From Microvirga vignae (lineage in GTDB: Bacteria; Pseudomonadota; Alphaproteobacteria; Rhizobiales; Beijerinckiaceae): a DNA stretch of 64,000 nucleotides. Below the pieces are notes generated by a model. That model searched no databases. It saw only the letters and a program-made list of their open reading frames with translations, and had not been told where the DNA came from. The position numbers and the translations under genes are program-made. This document shows positions 9,215 through 18,796 of this stretch, piece by piece. The stretch's first letter is position 1. Each line of letters starts with the position of its first letter. The stretch lies in contig NZ_LCYG01000062.1 in the NCBI RefSeq assembly GCF_001017175.1, positions 1 to 64,000 of the forward strand, read 5' to 3'.

Positions 9215-11425
9215 ATGATCCGCAACGACGTCGCCATCACCCCGGAGCTGGTCAAGGAGCACGGGCTGAAGCCTGACGAATACGACCGCTTCGTGAAGCT
9301 GATCGGCCGCGAGCCGACGCTCACCGAGCTCGGCATCGTCTCCGCCATGTGGAACGAGCACTGCTCGTACAAATCCTCGCGCATCCATCTGCGCGGCCTG
9401 CCGACGAAGGCATCGTGGGTCATCCAGGGCCCGGGCGAGAATGCAGGCGTGATCGATATCGGCGATGGGCTGGCCTGCATCTTCAAGATGGAAAGCCACA
9501 ACCATCCGTCCTTCATCGAGCCCTATCAGGGCGCGGCGACGGGCGTCGGCGGCATTCTTCGCGACGTGTTCACCATGGGTGCGCGGCCGATTGCATCCCT
9601 CAACTTCCTGCGTTTCGGCGAGCCTGATCATCCGAAGACGCCGCACCTCGTGTCCGGTGTTGTTGCGGGCATCGGCGGCTACGGCAATTCGTTCGGCGTT
9701 CCCACCGTCGGCGGCAGCGTCGGCTTTGACAAGCGCTACAACGGCAACATCCTCGTCAACGCGATGGCGGTCGGCCTCGCGCGCACGGACGAGATCTTCT
9801 ACGCAAAGGCCACCGGGGTCGGAAATCCGATCGTCTATCTCGGCTCCAAGACCGGCCGCGACGGCATCCACGGCGCGACGATGGCGTCCGCCGAATTCGA
9901 CGATGCGTCGGAGGAGAAGCGCCCCACCGTGCAGGTGGGCGATCCCTTCGCCGAGAAGCTGCTGCTCGAAGCCTGCCTTGAGCTCATGAAGTCCGGTGCG
10001 GTGATCGCGATTCAGGACATGGGCGCGGCCGGTCTCACCAGCTCCGCGGTCGAGATGGGCGCGAAGGGCAATCTCGGCGTCGAGCTCGATCTCGACAAGG
10101 TGCCCTGCCGCGAAGAAGGCATGACGGCCTATGAGATGATGCTCTCCGAGAGTCAGGAGCGCATGCTCATGGTGCTCAAGCCCGGCATGGAAAAAGAAGC
10201 AGAGACCATCTTCCACAAGTGGGGTCTCGATTTCGCGGTGATCGGCAAGACCACCGACACGCTGCGCTTCGTCATCAAGCACCAGGGCGAGGTGAAGGCT
10301 GATCTTCCGATCAAGGAGCTCGGCGACGAGGCTCCGGTCTATGACCGTCCGTGGGTGGAAAGCCCGAAGCAGCCCGTGATCGAACCTTCGAGCGTGAAGG
10401 CTCCGATGTCGGAAGCGGAAGCGCTTCTGAAGCTCGTGGGCTCGCCGGACCAGTGCTCGAAGCGGTGGGTATGGGAGCAGTACGATCACCTCATCCTCGG
10501 CAACACGGTGCAGACGCCAGGCGGCGATGCCGCCATCGTGCGCATCGAGGACGGGCCGAAGGGCCTTGCGCTCACCACCGACGTGACCCCGCGCTATTGC
10601 GAGGCCGATCCCCTCGAGGGCGGCAAGCAGGCGGTGGCGGAAGCCTGGCGCAACATCACGGCGGTCGGTGGCCTGCCGCTTGCGCTCACCGACAACCTCA
10701 ACTTCGCAAGCCCCGAGCGGCCGGAATCCATGGGCCAGTTCGTGGGCTGCCTGAAGGGCATCGGCGAGGCCTGCCGTGCTCTCGACTTCCCCGTCGTGTC
10801 CGGCAACGTCTCGCTCTATAACGAGACCAACGGCCAGGGCATTCTCCCCACCCCTGCCATCGGCGGCGTTGGCCTCATCGACGACGTGACGGTGAATGCC
10901 TCCATCGCCTTCAAGAACGAGGGCGAGGCAATCATTCTGATCGGCGCCACGCAGGGCTGGCTCGGTCAGTCGATCTACCTCCGCGACGTCTGCGGCCGTG
11001 AGGAAGGGGCTCCGCCGCCGGTGGATCTCGCTGCGGAAAAGCGCAACGGCGACTTCATCCGCCAGCTCGTCCGCTCCGGTCAGGTGAAGACGGTGCACGA
11101 TTGCTCCGACGGCGGCCTTGCGCTCGCGCTCGCCGAGATGGCGATGGCAGGCAATGTCGGCGCGGAGATCACGGCGGTGCCGGAAGGCATGCCGCTCCAC
11201 GCCTTCCTCTTCGGCGAGGATCAGGCGCGCTATCTCATCGCCATCGATGAGGATGCGGCCGCCGACATTCTCTACGAGGCCGGCGCTGTCGGCATTCCCG
11301 CCGTGACGCTGGGCGTGACGGGCGGCGATTCGTTGATTCTGCCGGGTCAGCAGGCCATATCCGTGAAGCAGCTGAAGACTGCTCACGAATCCTGGCTGCC
11401 CGACTACATGGCCGGCAAGGCTTAA
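9215..11425 (+). CDS. purL: FGAM synthase subunit PurL
   Basis: A 736-residue small-type PurL, the synthetase subunit of the PurSQL complex that converts FGAR to FGAM. Recognisable are the N-terminal [20 protein letters not shown] and EHCSYKSS segments, the metal/ATP region [26 protein letters not shown], and a second AIRS-like half with a [13 protein letters not shown] motif. The length matches the small-type family (about 740). The long antisense frame here is a high-GC shadow. Confidence 0.96.
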   Translation: MIRNDVAITPELVKEHGLKPDEYDRFVKLIGREPTLTELGIVSAMWNEHCSYKSSRIHLRGLPTKASWVIQGPGENAGVIDIGDGLACIFKMESHNHPSFIEPYQGAATGVGGILRDVFTMGARPIASLNFLRFGEPDHPKTPHLVSGVVAGIGGYGNSFGVPTVGGSVGFDKRYNGNILVNAMAVGLARTDEIFYAKATGVGNPIVYLGSKTGRDGIHGATMASAEFDDASEEKRPTVQVGDPFAEKLLLEACLELMKSGAVIAIQDMGAAGLTSSAVEMGAKGNLGVELDLDKVPCREEGMTAYEMMLSESQERMLMVLKPGMEKEAETIFHKWGLDFAVIGKTTDTLRFVIKHQGEVKADLPIKELGDEAPVYDRPWVESPKQPVIEPSSVKAPMSEAEALLKLVGSPDQCSKRWVWEQYDHLILGNTVQTPGGDAAIVRIEDGPKGLALTTDVTPRYCEADPLEGGKQAVAEAWRNITAVGGLPLALTDNLNFASPERPESMGQFVGCLKGIGEACRALDFPVVSGNVSLYNETNGQGILPTPAIGGVGLIDDVTVNASIAFKNEGEAIILIGATQGWLGQSIYLRDVCGREEGAPPPVDLAAEKRNGDFIRQLVRSGQVKTVHDCSDGGLALALAEMAMAGNVGAEITAVPEGMPLHAFLFGEDQARYLIAIDEDAAADILYEAGAVGIPAVTLGVTGGDSLILPGQQAISVKQLKTAHESWLPDYMAGKA

Positions 11426-11437
11426 GGAGTTTGATCC

Positions 11438-11674
11438 ATGGCAATGGATGCACGCGATATCGAGAGCATGATCAAGGCTGCCCTGCCGGATGCGATCGTC
11501 GAGATCAAGGATCTGGCGGGTGATGGCGACCATTATGCCGCCACCGTCACGTCGTCGGCCTTCAAGGGAAAATCCCGGGTCCAGCAACACCAGATGGTCT
11601 ATGCAGCGCTGCAGGGCCGCATGGGTGGTGCGCTCCATGCCCTTGCATTGACGACGCTGGCACCCGACAATTGA
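11438..11674 (+). CDS. BolA family protein
   Basis: A 78-residue BolA/IbaG-type protein. The family pairs with monothiol glutaredoxins to bind a [2Fe-2S] cluster through conserved histidines; here HHQMVY appears as QQHQMVYAAL. The gene sits between purL and the monothiol glutaredoxin grxD, the expected partnership. The start ATG at 11438 has AAGGAG about 9 bases upstream. Confidence 0.9.
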   Translation: MAMDARDIESMIKAALPDAIVEIKDLAGDGDHYAATVTSSAFKGKSRVQQHQMVYAALQGRMGGALHALALTTLAPDN

Positions 11675-11717
11675 GACACGAACCCGGCGCCTTGACCGCC
11701 CAAGGTGTTTTTTACTC

Positions 11718-11759
11718 GCATTTTCTTCGCAAAACCGGGACCACTTTTGCGGAAAATGC
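11718..11759. repeat. Palindromic repeat upstream of grxD
   Basis: GCATTTTC and GAAAATGC arms enclose a second stem CGCAAAA/TTTTGCG. It is similar in core sequence to the units at 5146-5280 and 12638-12670. It ends 19 bp before the grxD start and would fold in the bolA-grxD transcript. Confidence 0.65.
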
Positions 11760-11778
11760 TATGAGACAGGAGAAGTCC

Positions 11779-12114
11779 ATGGCTGACGCCAACCAGATCA
11801 TTGATAACGAAGTGAAGTCCAACGACGTCGTGCTGTTCATGAAGGGCACGCCGCAATTCCCCATGTGCGGGTTCTCGAGCCAAGTGGTCCAGATCCTCAA
11901 CTACCTGGGCGTGCCCTACAAGGGCATCAACGTGCTTGAGGACGAGACCATCCGCCAGGGCATCAAGGACTATTCCAACTGGCCGACCATTCCCCAGCTC
12001 TATGTGAAGGGCGAGTTCATCGGCGGCTGCGACATCACCCGTGAGATGTTCCAGGCCGGCGAGCTGCAGCAGCTCTTCGCCGACAAGGGCATCCAGGTTC
12101 AGCAGAGCGCCTGA
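11779..12114 (+). CDS. grxD: Monothiol glutaredoxin (Grx4 type)
   Basis: A 111-residue CGFS glutaredoxin that carries or transfers [2Fe-2S] clusters. CGFS is at residues 30-33, followed by WPTIPQLYVKGEFIGGCDI, the glutathione-binding loop. The start at 11779 is chosen because AGGAGA lies 6 bases upstream and the conserved sequence begins there. It is probably the last gene of the purC-to-grxD run, since a clear terminator follows. Confidence 0.95.
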   Translation: MADANQIIDNEVKSNDVVLFMKGTPQFPMCGFSSQVVQILNYLGVPYKGINVLEDETIRQGIKDYSNWPTIPQLYVKGEFIGGCDITREMFQAGELQQLFADKGIQVQQSA

Positions 12115-12140
12115 TCGGTCCTTATGGGACCAACACATGA

Positions 12141-12165
12141 AGGCGGGGCCTAGCCCCGCTTTTTT
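12141..12165 (+). terminator. Rho-independent terminator after grxD
   Basis: The stem GCGGGGC / GCCCCGC with a CTA loop is followed directly by TTTTTT, 27 bp after the grxD stop. Confidence 0.85.
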
Positions 12166-12315
12166 GTTGCCTCAATCGCCACGCTCTCCCGAACGGGAGC
12201 GTGTTTTGTCGCATTCCTTCAACAGCCACGTTTCCGGCACAATGGCTCTTCGTTCTTTTCCGAAGGCCGCGGCCATAACAACAGAATGCGGCGGCTTGAG
12301 ACGGGGGCCAATTTC

Positions 12316-12633
12316 ATGTTCGAGCCGGAGACGAATGTCGTCGCCTTCAAGCCGCGCGCGGCGGTGACGCATCATCCCAAAACCCTTCTGGAGCGGGTCT
12401 ATGCAGCCGGTTCAATCGCTGTGCGGGCGGACGATGTCGCCACCAAGATGGCATGCCTGATGCTGCAACGTCTCGGCTTTCTCGTGATCGAGGAAATTTT
12501 CGCCGACGGCACTCCACGCTTGCTGCAGAAGGGTGAAGCCCGGAAAGCCATGGAGCGGCCGTGGCGTCTTTCGAAGCCCGCTTTTTCCGGCGAGTTTGGT
12601 CTCCCTGACGGCGAAGGCGCTTTCCGGTGCTAG
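12316..12633 (+). CDS. Conserved-looking hypothetical protein
   Basis: A 105-residue soluble protein that I do not recognise. It has VAFKPRAAVTHHPKTLLERVYAAGS near the N-terminus and a helical middle. The start ATG at 12316 has GGGGG about 9 bases upstream; another in-frame ATG at 12286 lacks a ribosome site. The coding-type GC3 suggests a real gene. A perfect inverted repeat follows immediately. Confidence 0.6.
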   Translation: MFEPETNVVAFKPRAAVTHHPKTLLERVYAAGSIAVRADDVATKMACLMLQRLGFLVIEEIFADGTPRLLQKGEARKAMERPWRLSKPAFSGEFGLPDGEGAFRC

Positions 12634-12637
12634 AGCT

Positions 12638-12670
12638 TCATGCGGAAAACCGGCTCATTTTTCCGCATGA
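12638..12670. repeat. Perfect 12-bp inverted repeat between convergent genes
   Basis: TCATGCGGAAAA and TTTTCCGCATGA flank a 9-nt loop. It shares the GCGGAAAACCGG core with the other palindromic repeats. Between two convergent genes (ends 12633 and 12675) it could also work as a bidirectional terminator. Confidence 0.7.
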
Positions 12671-12674
12671 CGCG

Positions 12675-13334
12675 CTAAGAGCGTCCCAGCGCCGTGCGGA
12701 TAAAGGCCAGCGCATCGGGCGAGGCCCATTCCGCCGGACCTTTCAGGAGCGCGATCTCGCAACCCGTCGCATCGACGACAAGAGTCGTCGGCAGGCCGAC
12801 CACATGGCCCGACCTCTGCAGGACCTGGAGCAGCTTGCCTGCCGGATCGGCATAGTAAGCCAGGTTCTTGATGCCGTTCTCCTGCAGCCAAGCTTTCGGC
12901 TTGTCGGGATTGCGCGTATCCACGTTGATGGCGACCACCTGGAAATCGGCGCCGCCCAGCTCCGCCTGGAGCTTGTCGAGAGCCGGCATTTCTTCGCGAC
13001 AGGGCACGCACCAGGTCGCCCAAAGATTGACGAGGATCGTCTTGCCTTTGAAGTCGGCAAGGCCCATCGGCTGCCCGTCAGTGCCTGCAAAAGCGATCAC
13101 CGGCGGCGGCTTCGGTGCATTGCTGACACCGACGGCAGCCAACTCTCCCCTCGCCAGAGGCTTGAGACGCTCCGAAACAGCCTTGGAGGCGCGACATTCG
13201 CCAGCCTGAGCAAGATCGGTTCCGGTCCGGGAGACGCCGTACCAGGCAGCGCCTGCGCCTAAAACAGCGAGGACGGCAAGGCCGGCGAGCCAGAAGCGGT
13301 TGCGGGTTTTCGGGGTTTCCGGTGCATGCGACAT
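12675..13334 (-). CDS. tlpA: TlpA-like thiol:disulfide interchange protein
   Basis: A 219-residue periplasmic thioredoxin anchored by one N-terminal helix (about 14-33). The active site is WCVPC with C109 and C112, in VNLWATWCVPCREEM. Extra cysteines near 47 and in the C-terminal DATGC segment resemble the structural disulfide of Bradyrhizobium TlpA, which delivers reducing power for cytochrome oxidase copper-centre assembly. The start at 13334 is preferred over the upstream 13379, but neither has a strong ribosome site. Confidence 0.85.
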   Translation of the reverse strand: MSHAPETPKTRNRFWLAGLAVLAVLGAGAAWYGVSRTGTDLAQAGECRASKAVSERLKPLARGELAAVGVSNAPKPPPVIAFAGTDGQPMGLADFKGKTILVNLWATWCVPCREEMPALDKLQAELGGADFQVVAINVDTRNPDKPKAWLQENGIKNLAYYADPAGKLLQVLQRSGHVVGLPTTLVVDATGCEIALLKGPAEWASPDALAFIRTALGRS

Positions 13335-13503
13335 GGGCCCGATTTGGCCCTTTTTCGGCCAAGCCTCAAGCCCCGGCATGGGAATCTCCCATCACGATGC
13401 CGTGGAACGCTACAAGGACGGGACAGGACTACGTCCCCTCACCTTGCCTCTCGCGTTGGCCAACGCTTCCCGTTATGGTGCGGCCACGTTTCGGAGCCTT
13501 TGA

Positions 13504-13746
13504 ATGTCCACCTGCGTTTCTTTCTCCCGGGCGGCCCTGGTTGCTGGCCTCATCGTCCTCGGCCTCTCGGCTTGCGGCCGTCGCGGCGCGCTCGAGCCGC
13601 CGCCGGATGGGTCCGCTCCCCAGGCGCAGCCGCAGGGAGCCGCCGATCAGGCCACCCTCCCGTCCCCCGTCGGCACGCCCCGCTCAAGGCCCAATCGCGG
13701 CTATACCATCCCCAAAGAGCCCTTTATCCTCGACCCGCTGCTGTAA
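13504..13746 (+). CDS. LptM-like small lipoprotein
   Basis: An 80-residue lipoprotein: signal peptide, lipobox LSAC at about residue 24, then GRRGALEPPP. That matches the CGxKGPLxxP motif of LptM (formerly YifL), which assists maturation of the LPS translocon LptD. The rest is proline-rich and probably disordered. It lies 10 bp before lysA, the usual neighbourhood for this family. Confidence 0.8.
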   Translation: MSTCVSFSRAALVAGLIVLGLSACGRRGALEPPPDGSAPQAQPQGAADQATLPSPVGTPRSRPNRGYTIPKEPFILDPLL

Positions 13747-13756
13747 GGCTGGCCCG

Positions 13757-15025
13757 ATGCATCATTTTGCTTATCGCGATGGCGTCCTCCACGCGGAGGA
13801 TGTCAGCCTGCGCCGCCTCGCGGATGAGGTCGGAACCCCATTTTATTGCTATTCCACCGCCACTCTCGAGCGCCATTACCGGGTCTTTGCCGAAGCCTTC
13901 GCGGACACCGACGCTCTCGTCTGCTACGCCATGAAGGCGAATTCCAATCAGGCGGTGCTGAAGACGCTGGCGCGCCTGGGTGCCGGCATGGACATCGTCT
14001 CGGAAGGCGAGTTGCGCCGCGCGTTGGCCGCTGGCGTACCGGGCGAACGCGTGGTGTTCTCCGGCGTCGGCAAGACGAAGACTGAGATGGCCTTTGCCCT
14101 CGACAGCGGCATTCTCTGCTTCAACGTCGAATCCGAACCTGAGTTGGAAGCTCTCTCCGAGGTCGCGCTCTCCCAGGGGCGGCGCGCGCCGATCTCGATC
14201 CGCATCAACCCGGATGTGGATGCCAAGACGCACAAGAAGATTTCGACGGGCAAGTCCGAGAACAAGTTCGGCATTCCGATCTCCCGCGCCCGCGAAGTCT
14301 ATGCCCGCGCCGCCAAGCTGAAGGGCCTCGAGATCACCGGCGTCGACATGCATATCGGCAGCCAGATCACGGATCTTACGCCCTACGACAACGCCACCGC
14401 GCTTCTCGCCGAACTCGCCCGCGACCTGATGGCAGATGGGCACAAGCTCCATCACATCGATCTCGGCGGCGGTCTCGGCGTGCCCTATCGCGAGGACAAT
14501 GCGCCTCCGCCGGACCCGCAAGCCTATGCGCAGATCATCAAGCGCCACACGAAGGATCTCGGCCTCAGGCTCGTCTTCGAAATGGGCCGTCTGATCGCGG
14601 GCAATGCGGGCGTGCTGATCGCCCAGGTCGTCTACGTGAAGGAAGGTGCGGATCGCACCTTCGTGATCGTCGACGCGGCGATGAACGATCTCATTCGTCC
14701 GACGCTGTACGATGCCTTCCATAACATCAAGCCCGTGGTGGAGCCTTCGCCCAACACGCCACACATCGTCGCCGATGTGGTCGGCCCCGTGTGCGAGACG
14801 GGCGACTATCTCGCGCTTTCCCGTGACATGCCGGCGGTGAAGCCGGGAGATCTCATCGCCGTGATGACCGCAGGCGCCTATGGTGCTGTGCAGGCTACCA
14901 CCTACAACACGCGTCGGCTCGTGCCGGAAGTTCTGGTGCGCGGCGCGGAGAGTGCTGTGGTGCGGCCCCGTCCGTCCTACGAGGATCTGATCGGTCTCGA
15001 CCGGGTTCCCGATTGGCTGGCTTAA
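13757..15025 (+). CDS. lysA: Diaminopimelate decarboxylase
   Basis: A 422-residue fold-III PLP enzyme making lysine from meso-DAP in the cytoplasm. The PLP lysine is K60 in CYAMKANSN; HIGSQI, the glycine-rich HIDLGGGLGVPY and the catalytic-site VGPVCETGD are all present. The true start is 13757, well inside a longer open frame that begins at 13322 and overlaps lptM. Confidence 0.96.
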   Translation: MHHFAYRDGVLHAEDVSLRRLADEVGTPFYCYSTATLERHYRVFAEAFADTDALVCYAMKANSNQAVLKTLARLGAGMDIVSEGELRRALAAGVPGERVVFSGVGKTKTEMAFALDSGILCFNVESEPELEALSEVALSQGRRAPISIRINPDVDAKTHKKISTGKSENKFGIPISRAREVYARAAKLKGLEITGVDMHIGSQITDLTPYDNATALLAELARDLMADGHKLHHIDLGGGLGVPYREDNAPPPDPQAYAQIIKRHTKDLGLRLVFEMGRLIAGNAGVLIAQVVYVKEGADRTFVIVDAAMNDLIRPTLYDAFHNIKPVVEPSPNTPHIVADVVGPVCETGDYLALSRDMPAVKPGDLIAVMTAGAYGAVQATTYNTRRLVPEVLVRGAESAVVRPRPSYEDLIGLDRVPDWLA

Positions 15026-15202
15026 GGCTCTTGGCTTCGAACCGGGGATCAGGCTCCGCCGTTGTCTTGGCACTGACGAGGATGTGAGGCGGGAAAATCC
15101 CCTTGCGGCGCTTTATGCCCATTTGACGGCTGGTCATCCGGGCATGTCGTGCTAGCTTCTCGACGGGGGCGTTAGCACAGACGTGCTACGGAGACTTTTG
15201 GC

Positions 15203-17785
15203 ATGAGCGAAGGCCCGAACCCGTCGCCTGCGCAGAGTAACCTGAGCAAGAGGTTCGGGCGCCTGATCACGCATGCGCGCTGGTCGCTGTGGTGGGAGGA
15301 TGCCTGGCCCCGGCTGTGGCTGCCGCTCGCCATCGTTCTTCTCTTCCTCACGCTGTCCTGGTTCGGCCTCTGGCTCGATATTGCGCCTTTCTGGCGCTCG
15401 GTGGGGCTGGGCCTCTTCACCGCCGCTTTTCTCCTGTCTCTGTGGCCCCTGCTGCGCCTGCGCATGCCCAGCCGCACGCGCGCTCTCGACCGTCTCGACC
15501 GAGACACCGGTCTGAGCCACGGCCCCGCGCGCGTGCTCGACGATACCCTGGCGCTCGGCTCAACCGATCCCGGCACGCGGGCCCTCTGGTCCCTTCATCG
15601 CAAGCGGGCTGAAGAGGCTATCGGCCGGATGCGGGTTGCCCCGCCCCGCCCGGACATGCCCCGGCGCGACCGTTATGCGCTTCGGGCGGCGGGGATTCTT
15701 GCTCTCGTGACGAGCGCCTTCGTGGCAGGACCCGAGATCGGCTCGCGCCTCAAGGCGGCCTTCGACTGGCGGGAAGCATCGGCCTCGGCGCCCGCCTTCC
15801 GCATCGACGGTTGGATCGATCCGCCGCTCTACACTCGCACGCCCCCGCTCATGATCGATCTGGCCAAGGGCCAGGACCTCCGCGCGCCGATCCGCTCCAC
15901 CGTCGTCATTCGCGTCGCTGGCGACGGCACGGCGGAAATCAAGCCTGGTAAGGGCCTTACTCCTCTGCCCCCCAAGGGCAACCAGCGCGCGGATCTGCGC
16001 GAGGAGCGCTATACGCTCGACGGCAGCACCGAGCTGACCGTCAGCACAGGCTTTGCCCACAGCGTGACGCTTAAATTGGAAGCCATTCCCGACCGCATGC
16101 CTGAGATCGCCTTCACCGGCCCGCCCGAGATCAATGTGCGCGGCACCTTCACCCTCGTCTACAAGGGCAGGGACGATTACGGCATTACCTCCCTCGAAGG
16201 CTTGGTGGAGAAGGCCGACGGCAGCAAGGGCCGCTCCCTGGTTCCGGTCCCCTCGCTCACGCTGACCCTCCCGAGTCACGAGGAGAATGCGCCCGACACC
16301 CGCTCTCCGGTCGATCTCACGAACCATCCCTGGGCCGGCGCGCCGGTGACCATCAGGCTCAAGGCCAAGGACGAAGCGGGCCAGGAAGCGACGAGCGAGG
16401 CCATCACCCTCACCCTGCCGCAGCGTCCCTTCACCAATCCGCTCGCGAAAGCCCTCGTCGAGCAACGACGCAATCTCGTGCTTGCTCCCGATGACCGCAA
16501 GCGTGTGCAGATCGCCCTCGATGCCCTTCTGATCGCCCCTGAGGAATTCACGCCGCAATGGGGCGTGTTCATGGGTCTGCGCACCGCCGCCGAGCGTCTG
16601 CGTGTCGCGAAGACCGACGAGGCGCTGATTGAAGTCGCCGACTGGCTCTGGTCCATGGCACTGCAGATCGAGGACGGGAACCTCTCCGATGCGGAGCGGG
16701 AACTGCGTGCTGCCCAAGAACGCCTGAAAGAGGCCATGGAGCGCGGTGCGACGGACGACGAGATCCGGCGCCTCACGGACGAATTGCGTCAGGCCATGGA
16801 CAAGTTCCTGCGCGAGTTCGCCCAGCGGATGCAGCAGAACCAGCAGACCGAGAACCAGAACCAGCGCGCCCCCGATCGGATGATCACGCAGGATGATCTC
16901 AACCGCATGCTGCAGCAGATGGAGGACGCCATGCGCCGCGGCGACATGGCGGAGGCGCAGCGGCTCCTTGAGCAATTGCGCAACATCCTCGAAAATCTCC
17001 AGACGGCGCAGCCCAACAGCCGCATGACCGACCCGCTCTCGCGGGAGATGAACCAGGCCATGCGCGATCTCGAAGACATGGCGCGCGAGCAGCAGAACCT
17101 GCGTGACGAAACGTTCCGCGAGGGCCAGAACCGGCGCATGCAGCAAGGCGACCGCAACGCTCCCCGCCAGGGACAGCGACAAGGCCAGCGTCAGCAGGGA
17201 CAGCGCCAGCAAGGCCAACGGGGGCAGCAGGGCGAAGGCCAGGAGCAGGGCGAAAACGGCACCCCGGACCAGCAAGGCCTTCAGCAGAGGCAGCAGGCGC
17301 TGCGCGAGCGGCTTCAGGAACTGCAGCGGCGCATGGAGGGCATGGGCATGCAGAGCGAGCAGGGCTTCGGCGAGGCTGAAGAAGCCATGCGCGAGGCTGA
17401 AGGAGCTCTCGGCCAAGGACAGGACGGACCTGCCGTCGATGCGCAAGGGCGCGCCCTCGAAAATCTTCGACGCGGCATGCAGGGCATGGCTCAACAGATG
17501 CAGCAAATGCAGCAAGGCCAGGGCAACGAGCAGGCGGGCGATCAACCCGGTCAGGGCGAACCGCAGGGTCAGAATCAGGCCGGACAGCAGAACAACGATC
17601 CTTTAGGCCGTCCCACCCGGAACAGGGGCTACGTGGACAATACGCGGGACGGCGTCCCTAACGTCAATGAATCGCCTGCCCAGCGGGCTCAGCGCATCCT
17701 GGAAGAGCTTCGACGCAAGCTCGGCGACCCGATGCGGCCGCAGGAGGAGCTCGACTACTTCGAGCGCCTGCTTCGCAGGAACTAG
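15203..17785 (+). CDS. TIGR02302 / DUF4175 family membrane protein
   Basis: An 860-residue protein restricted, as I know the family, to alphaproteobacteria, with unknown function. Two membrane helices at about 38-58 and 66-86 and a third near 155 are followed by a large periplasmic region. The C-terminal third is charged and glutamine-rich, with helical heptad-like stretches and, near 655-700, a short-period Q/G/R repeat (RQGQRQ, QQGQRG). It ends in a conserved-looking EELDYFERLLRRN. It is probably an envelope protein; no catalytic motif is visible. Confidence 0.82.
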   Translation: MSEGPNPSPAQSNLSKRFGRLITHARWSLWWEDAWPRLWLPLAIVLLFLTLSWFGLWLDIAPFWRSVGLGLFTAAFLLSLWPLLRLRMPSRTRALDRLDRDTGLSHGPARVLDDTLALGSTDPGTRALWSLHRKRAEEAIGRMRVAPPRPDMPRRDRYALRAAGILALVTSAFVAGPEIGSRLKAAFDWREASASAPAFRIDGWIDPPLYTRTPPLMIDLAKGQDLRAPIRSTVVIRVAGDGTAEIKPGKGLTPLPPKGNQRADLREERYTLDGSTELTVSTGFAHSVTLKLEAIPDRMPEIAFTGPPEINVRGTFTLVYKGRDDYGITSLEGLVEKADGSKGRSLVPVPSLTLTLPSHEENAPDTRSPVDLTNHPWAGAPVTIRLKAKDEAGQEATSEAITLTLPQRPFTNPLAKALVEQRRNLVLAPDDRKRVQIALDALLIAPEEFTPQWGVFMGLRTAAERLRVAKTDEALIEVADWLWSMALQIEDGNLSDAERELRAAQERLKEAMERGATDDEIRRLTDELRQAMDKFLREFAQRMQQNQQTENQNQRAPDRMITQDDLNRMLQQMEDAMRRGDMAEAQRLLEQLRNILENLQTAQPNSRMTDPLSREMNQAMRDLEDMAREQQNLRDETFREGQNRRMQQGDRNAPRQGQRQGQRQQGQRQQGQRGQQGEGQEQGENGTPDQQGLQQRQQALRERLQELQRRMEGMGMQSEQGFGEAEEAMREAEGALGQGQDGPAVDAQGRALENLRRGMQGMAQQMQQMQQGQGNEQAGDQPGQGEPQGQNQAGQQNNDPLGRPTRNRGYVDNTRDGVPNVNESPAQRAQRILEELRRKLGDPMRPQEELDYFERLLRRN

Positions 17786-17882
17786 GTTTAGGGTTAAGAC
17801 AGGATCGGCTTCACGCGAGTAAGCTCCTTTCCCGTCCAAAGGGTCCGAATCGCCGGCCCCTTTCTCCGCCTGTGGAATCCCG

Positions 17883-18074
17883 ATGACCAGCTTTGCCGAC
17901 CTCCTTGTCCCGATTGCCGTTCTGGCCGTTGCCTTCGTGCTGCTTCTCGGCCTCATCAACATGCTTCGTGGCGGCAGCGCCAACCGGTCGCAGCACCTCA
18001 TGAGAATGCGTGTGCTGCTTCAATTTCTCGCCATCATCGTCATCATGGGCGTGATCTGGTGGAGAGCAGCTTAG
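17883..18074 (+). CDS. Twin transmembrane small protein
   Basis: A 63-residue inner-membrane protein with two helices (about 6-27 and 42-60) joined by MLRGGSANRSQHLMRMR. This matches the small twin-transmembrane/HIG1-like proteins found beside the cobalamin adenosyltransferase gene in Hyphomicrobiales. Its function is unknown. Confidence 0.75.
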   Translation: MTSFADLLVPIAVLAVAFVLLLGLINMLRGGSANRSQHLMRMRVLLQFLAIIVIMGVIWWRAA

Positions 18075-18085
18075 CCGTCCCTGTA

Positions 18086-18115
18086 TTGACACTTTTTCGC
18101 CACGGTTTGTATTAA
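18086..18115 (+). promoter_or_regulatory. Promoter of the PagL-like gene
   Basis: TTGACA (18086-18091), an 18-nt spacer and TATTAA (18110-18115) lie 65 bp before the start at 18180. Confidence 0.55.
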
Positions 18116-18179
18116 GAGAACATTAGCCATAGCGGGCGTAGCCTGGTGGCCTCATTCATTGAGCGGTGGATTCTCTTAA

Positions 18180-18770
18180 ATGCGCGTCAGCAAAGCCTTA
18201 GGCTTTAGCCTTCTGGTCCTGTTCATAGGATCGACGAGCCTTTTTGCTGCCGATGCCAAGAAGCCCCTCTCCGCCGCCTCGGCCCAGCCGAGCCTTCTCT
18301 CGGAATTCCGCATCGGCTTTTCTGCGCAGGACCCGTGGGGTCCCGAGGGCGAGGACGGGTCGGCCAATCTCACCGGCGAAATTCTCCTCGCAAAGCCCTT
18401 CACGGCCTCGGATCTGTTCACGAGCTACTTCATCCCCCGCCCCCATTTCGGCGGAAGCCTGAACTTCGATGGTCGGACAAGCTTCGCCTATACGGGCCTC
18501 ACCTGGACGATTGACGTCACGCCTGATGTCTTCGTGGAAGGCAGCGTGGGTGGCGCCTTCCATAACGGCAAGGACAAGGTCAACGACCCCTTCTCGGACC
18601 GTCAGGCCCTGGGCTGCTCGCCCCTGTTTCGTGAATCCGGCTCCGTGGGCGTGCGTCTCTCCGCCAACTGGAGCGTAATGGCCACCATCGAGCATCTCTC
18701 CAATGCCGGTACCTGCTCCGACAATCGGGGCTTGACGAATGTCGGCGCACGGGTTGGGTATTCGTTCTGA
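18180..18770 (+). CDS. Acyloxyacyl hydrolase / PagL-like lipid A 3-O-deacylase
   Basis: A 196-residue outer-membrane beta-barrel enzyme removing the 3-O-acyl chain of lipid A. It has a signal peptide ending near LFAADA, alternating beta-strand sequence, and the catalytic EHLSNAG motif (H172, S174) typical of PagL. It ends in the aromatic outer-membrane signature GYSF. The catalytic acidic residue cannot be assigned by eye. Confidence 0.8.
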   Translation: MRVSKALGFSLLVLFIGSTSLFAADAKKPLSAASAQPSLLSEFRIGFSAQDPWGPEGEDGSANLTGEILLAKPFTASDLFTSYFIPRPHFGGSLNFDGRTSFAYTGLTWTIDVTPDVFVEGSVGGAFHNGKDKVNDPFSDRQALGCSPLFRESGSVGVRLSANWSVMATIEHLSNAGTCSDNRGLTNVGARVGYSF

Positions 18771-18796
18771 TCTAATCCTCGAAACCCGGGCCCTTC

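Noticed and set aside
9197-11638. 813-codon open frame antisense to purL
   Set aside because: purL is certain by homology; long antisense frames arise from high GC3. The antisense protein is histidine/arginine/glycine-rich without a family.
15560-17545. 661-codon open frame antisense to the TIGR02302 gene
   Set aside because: Leucine/histidine-rich shadow of the glutamine-rich coding strand, with no start signal.
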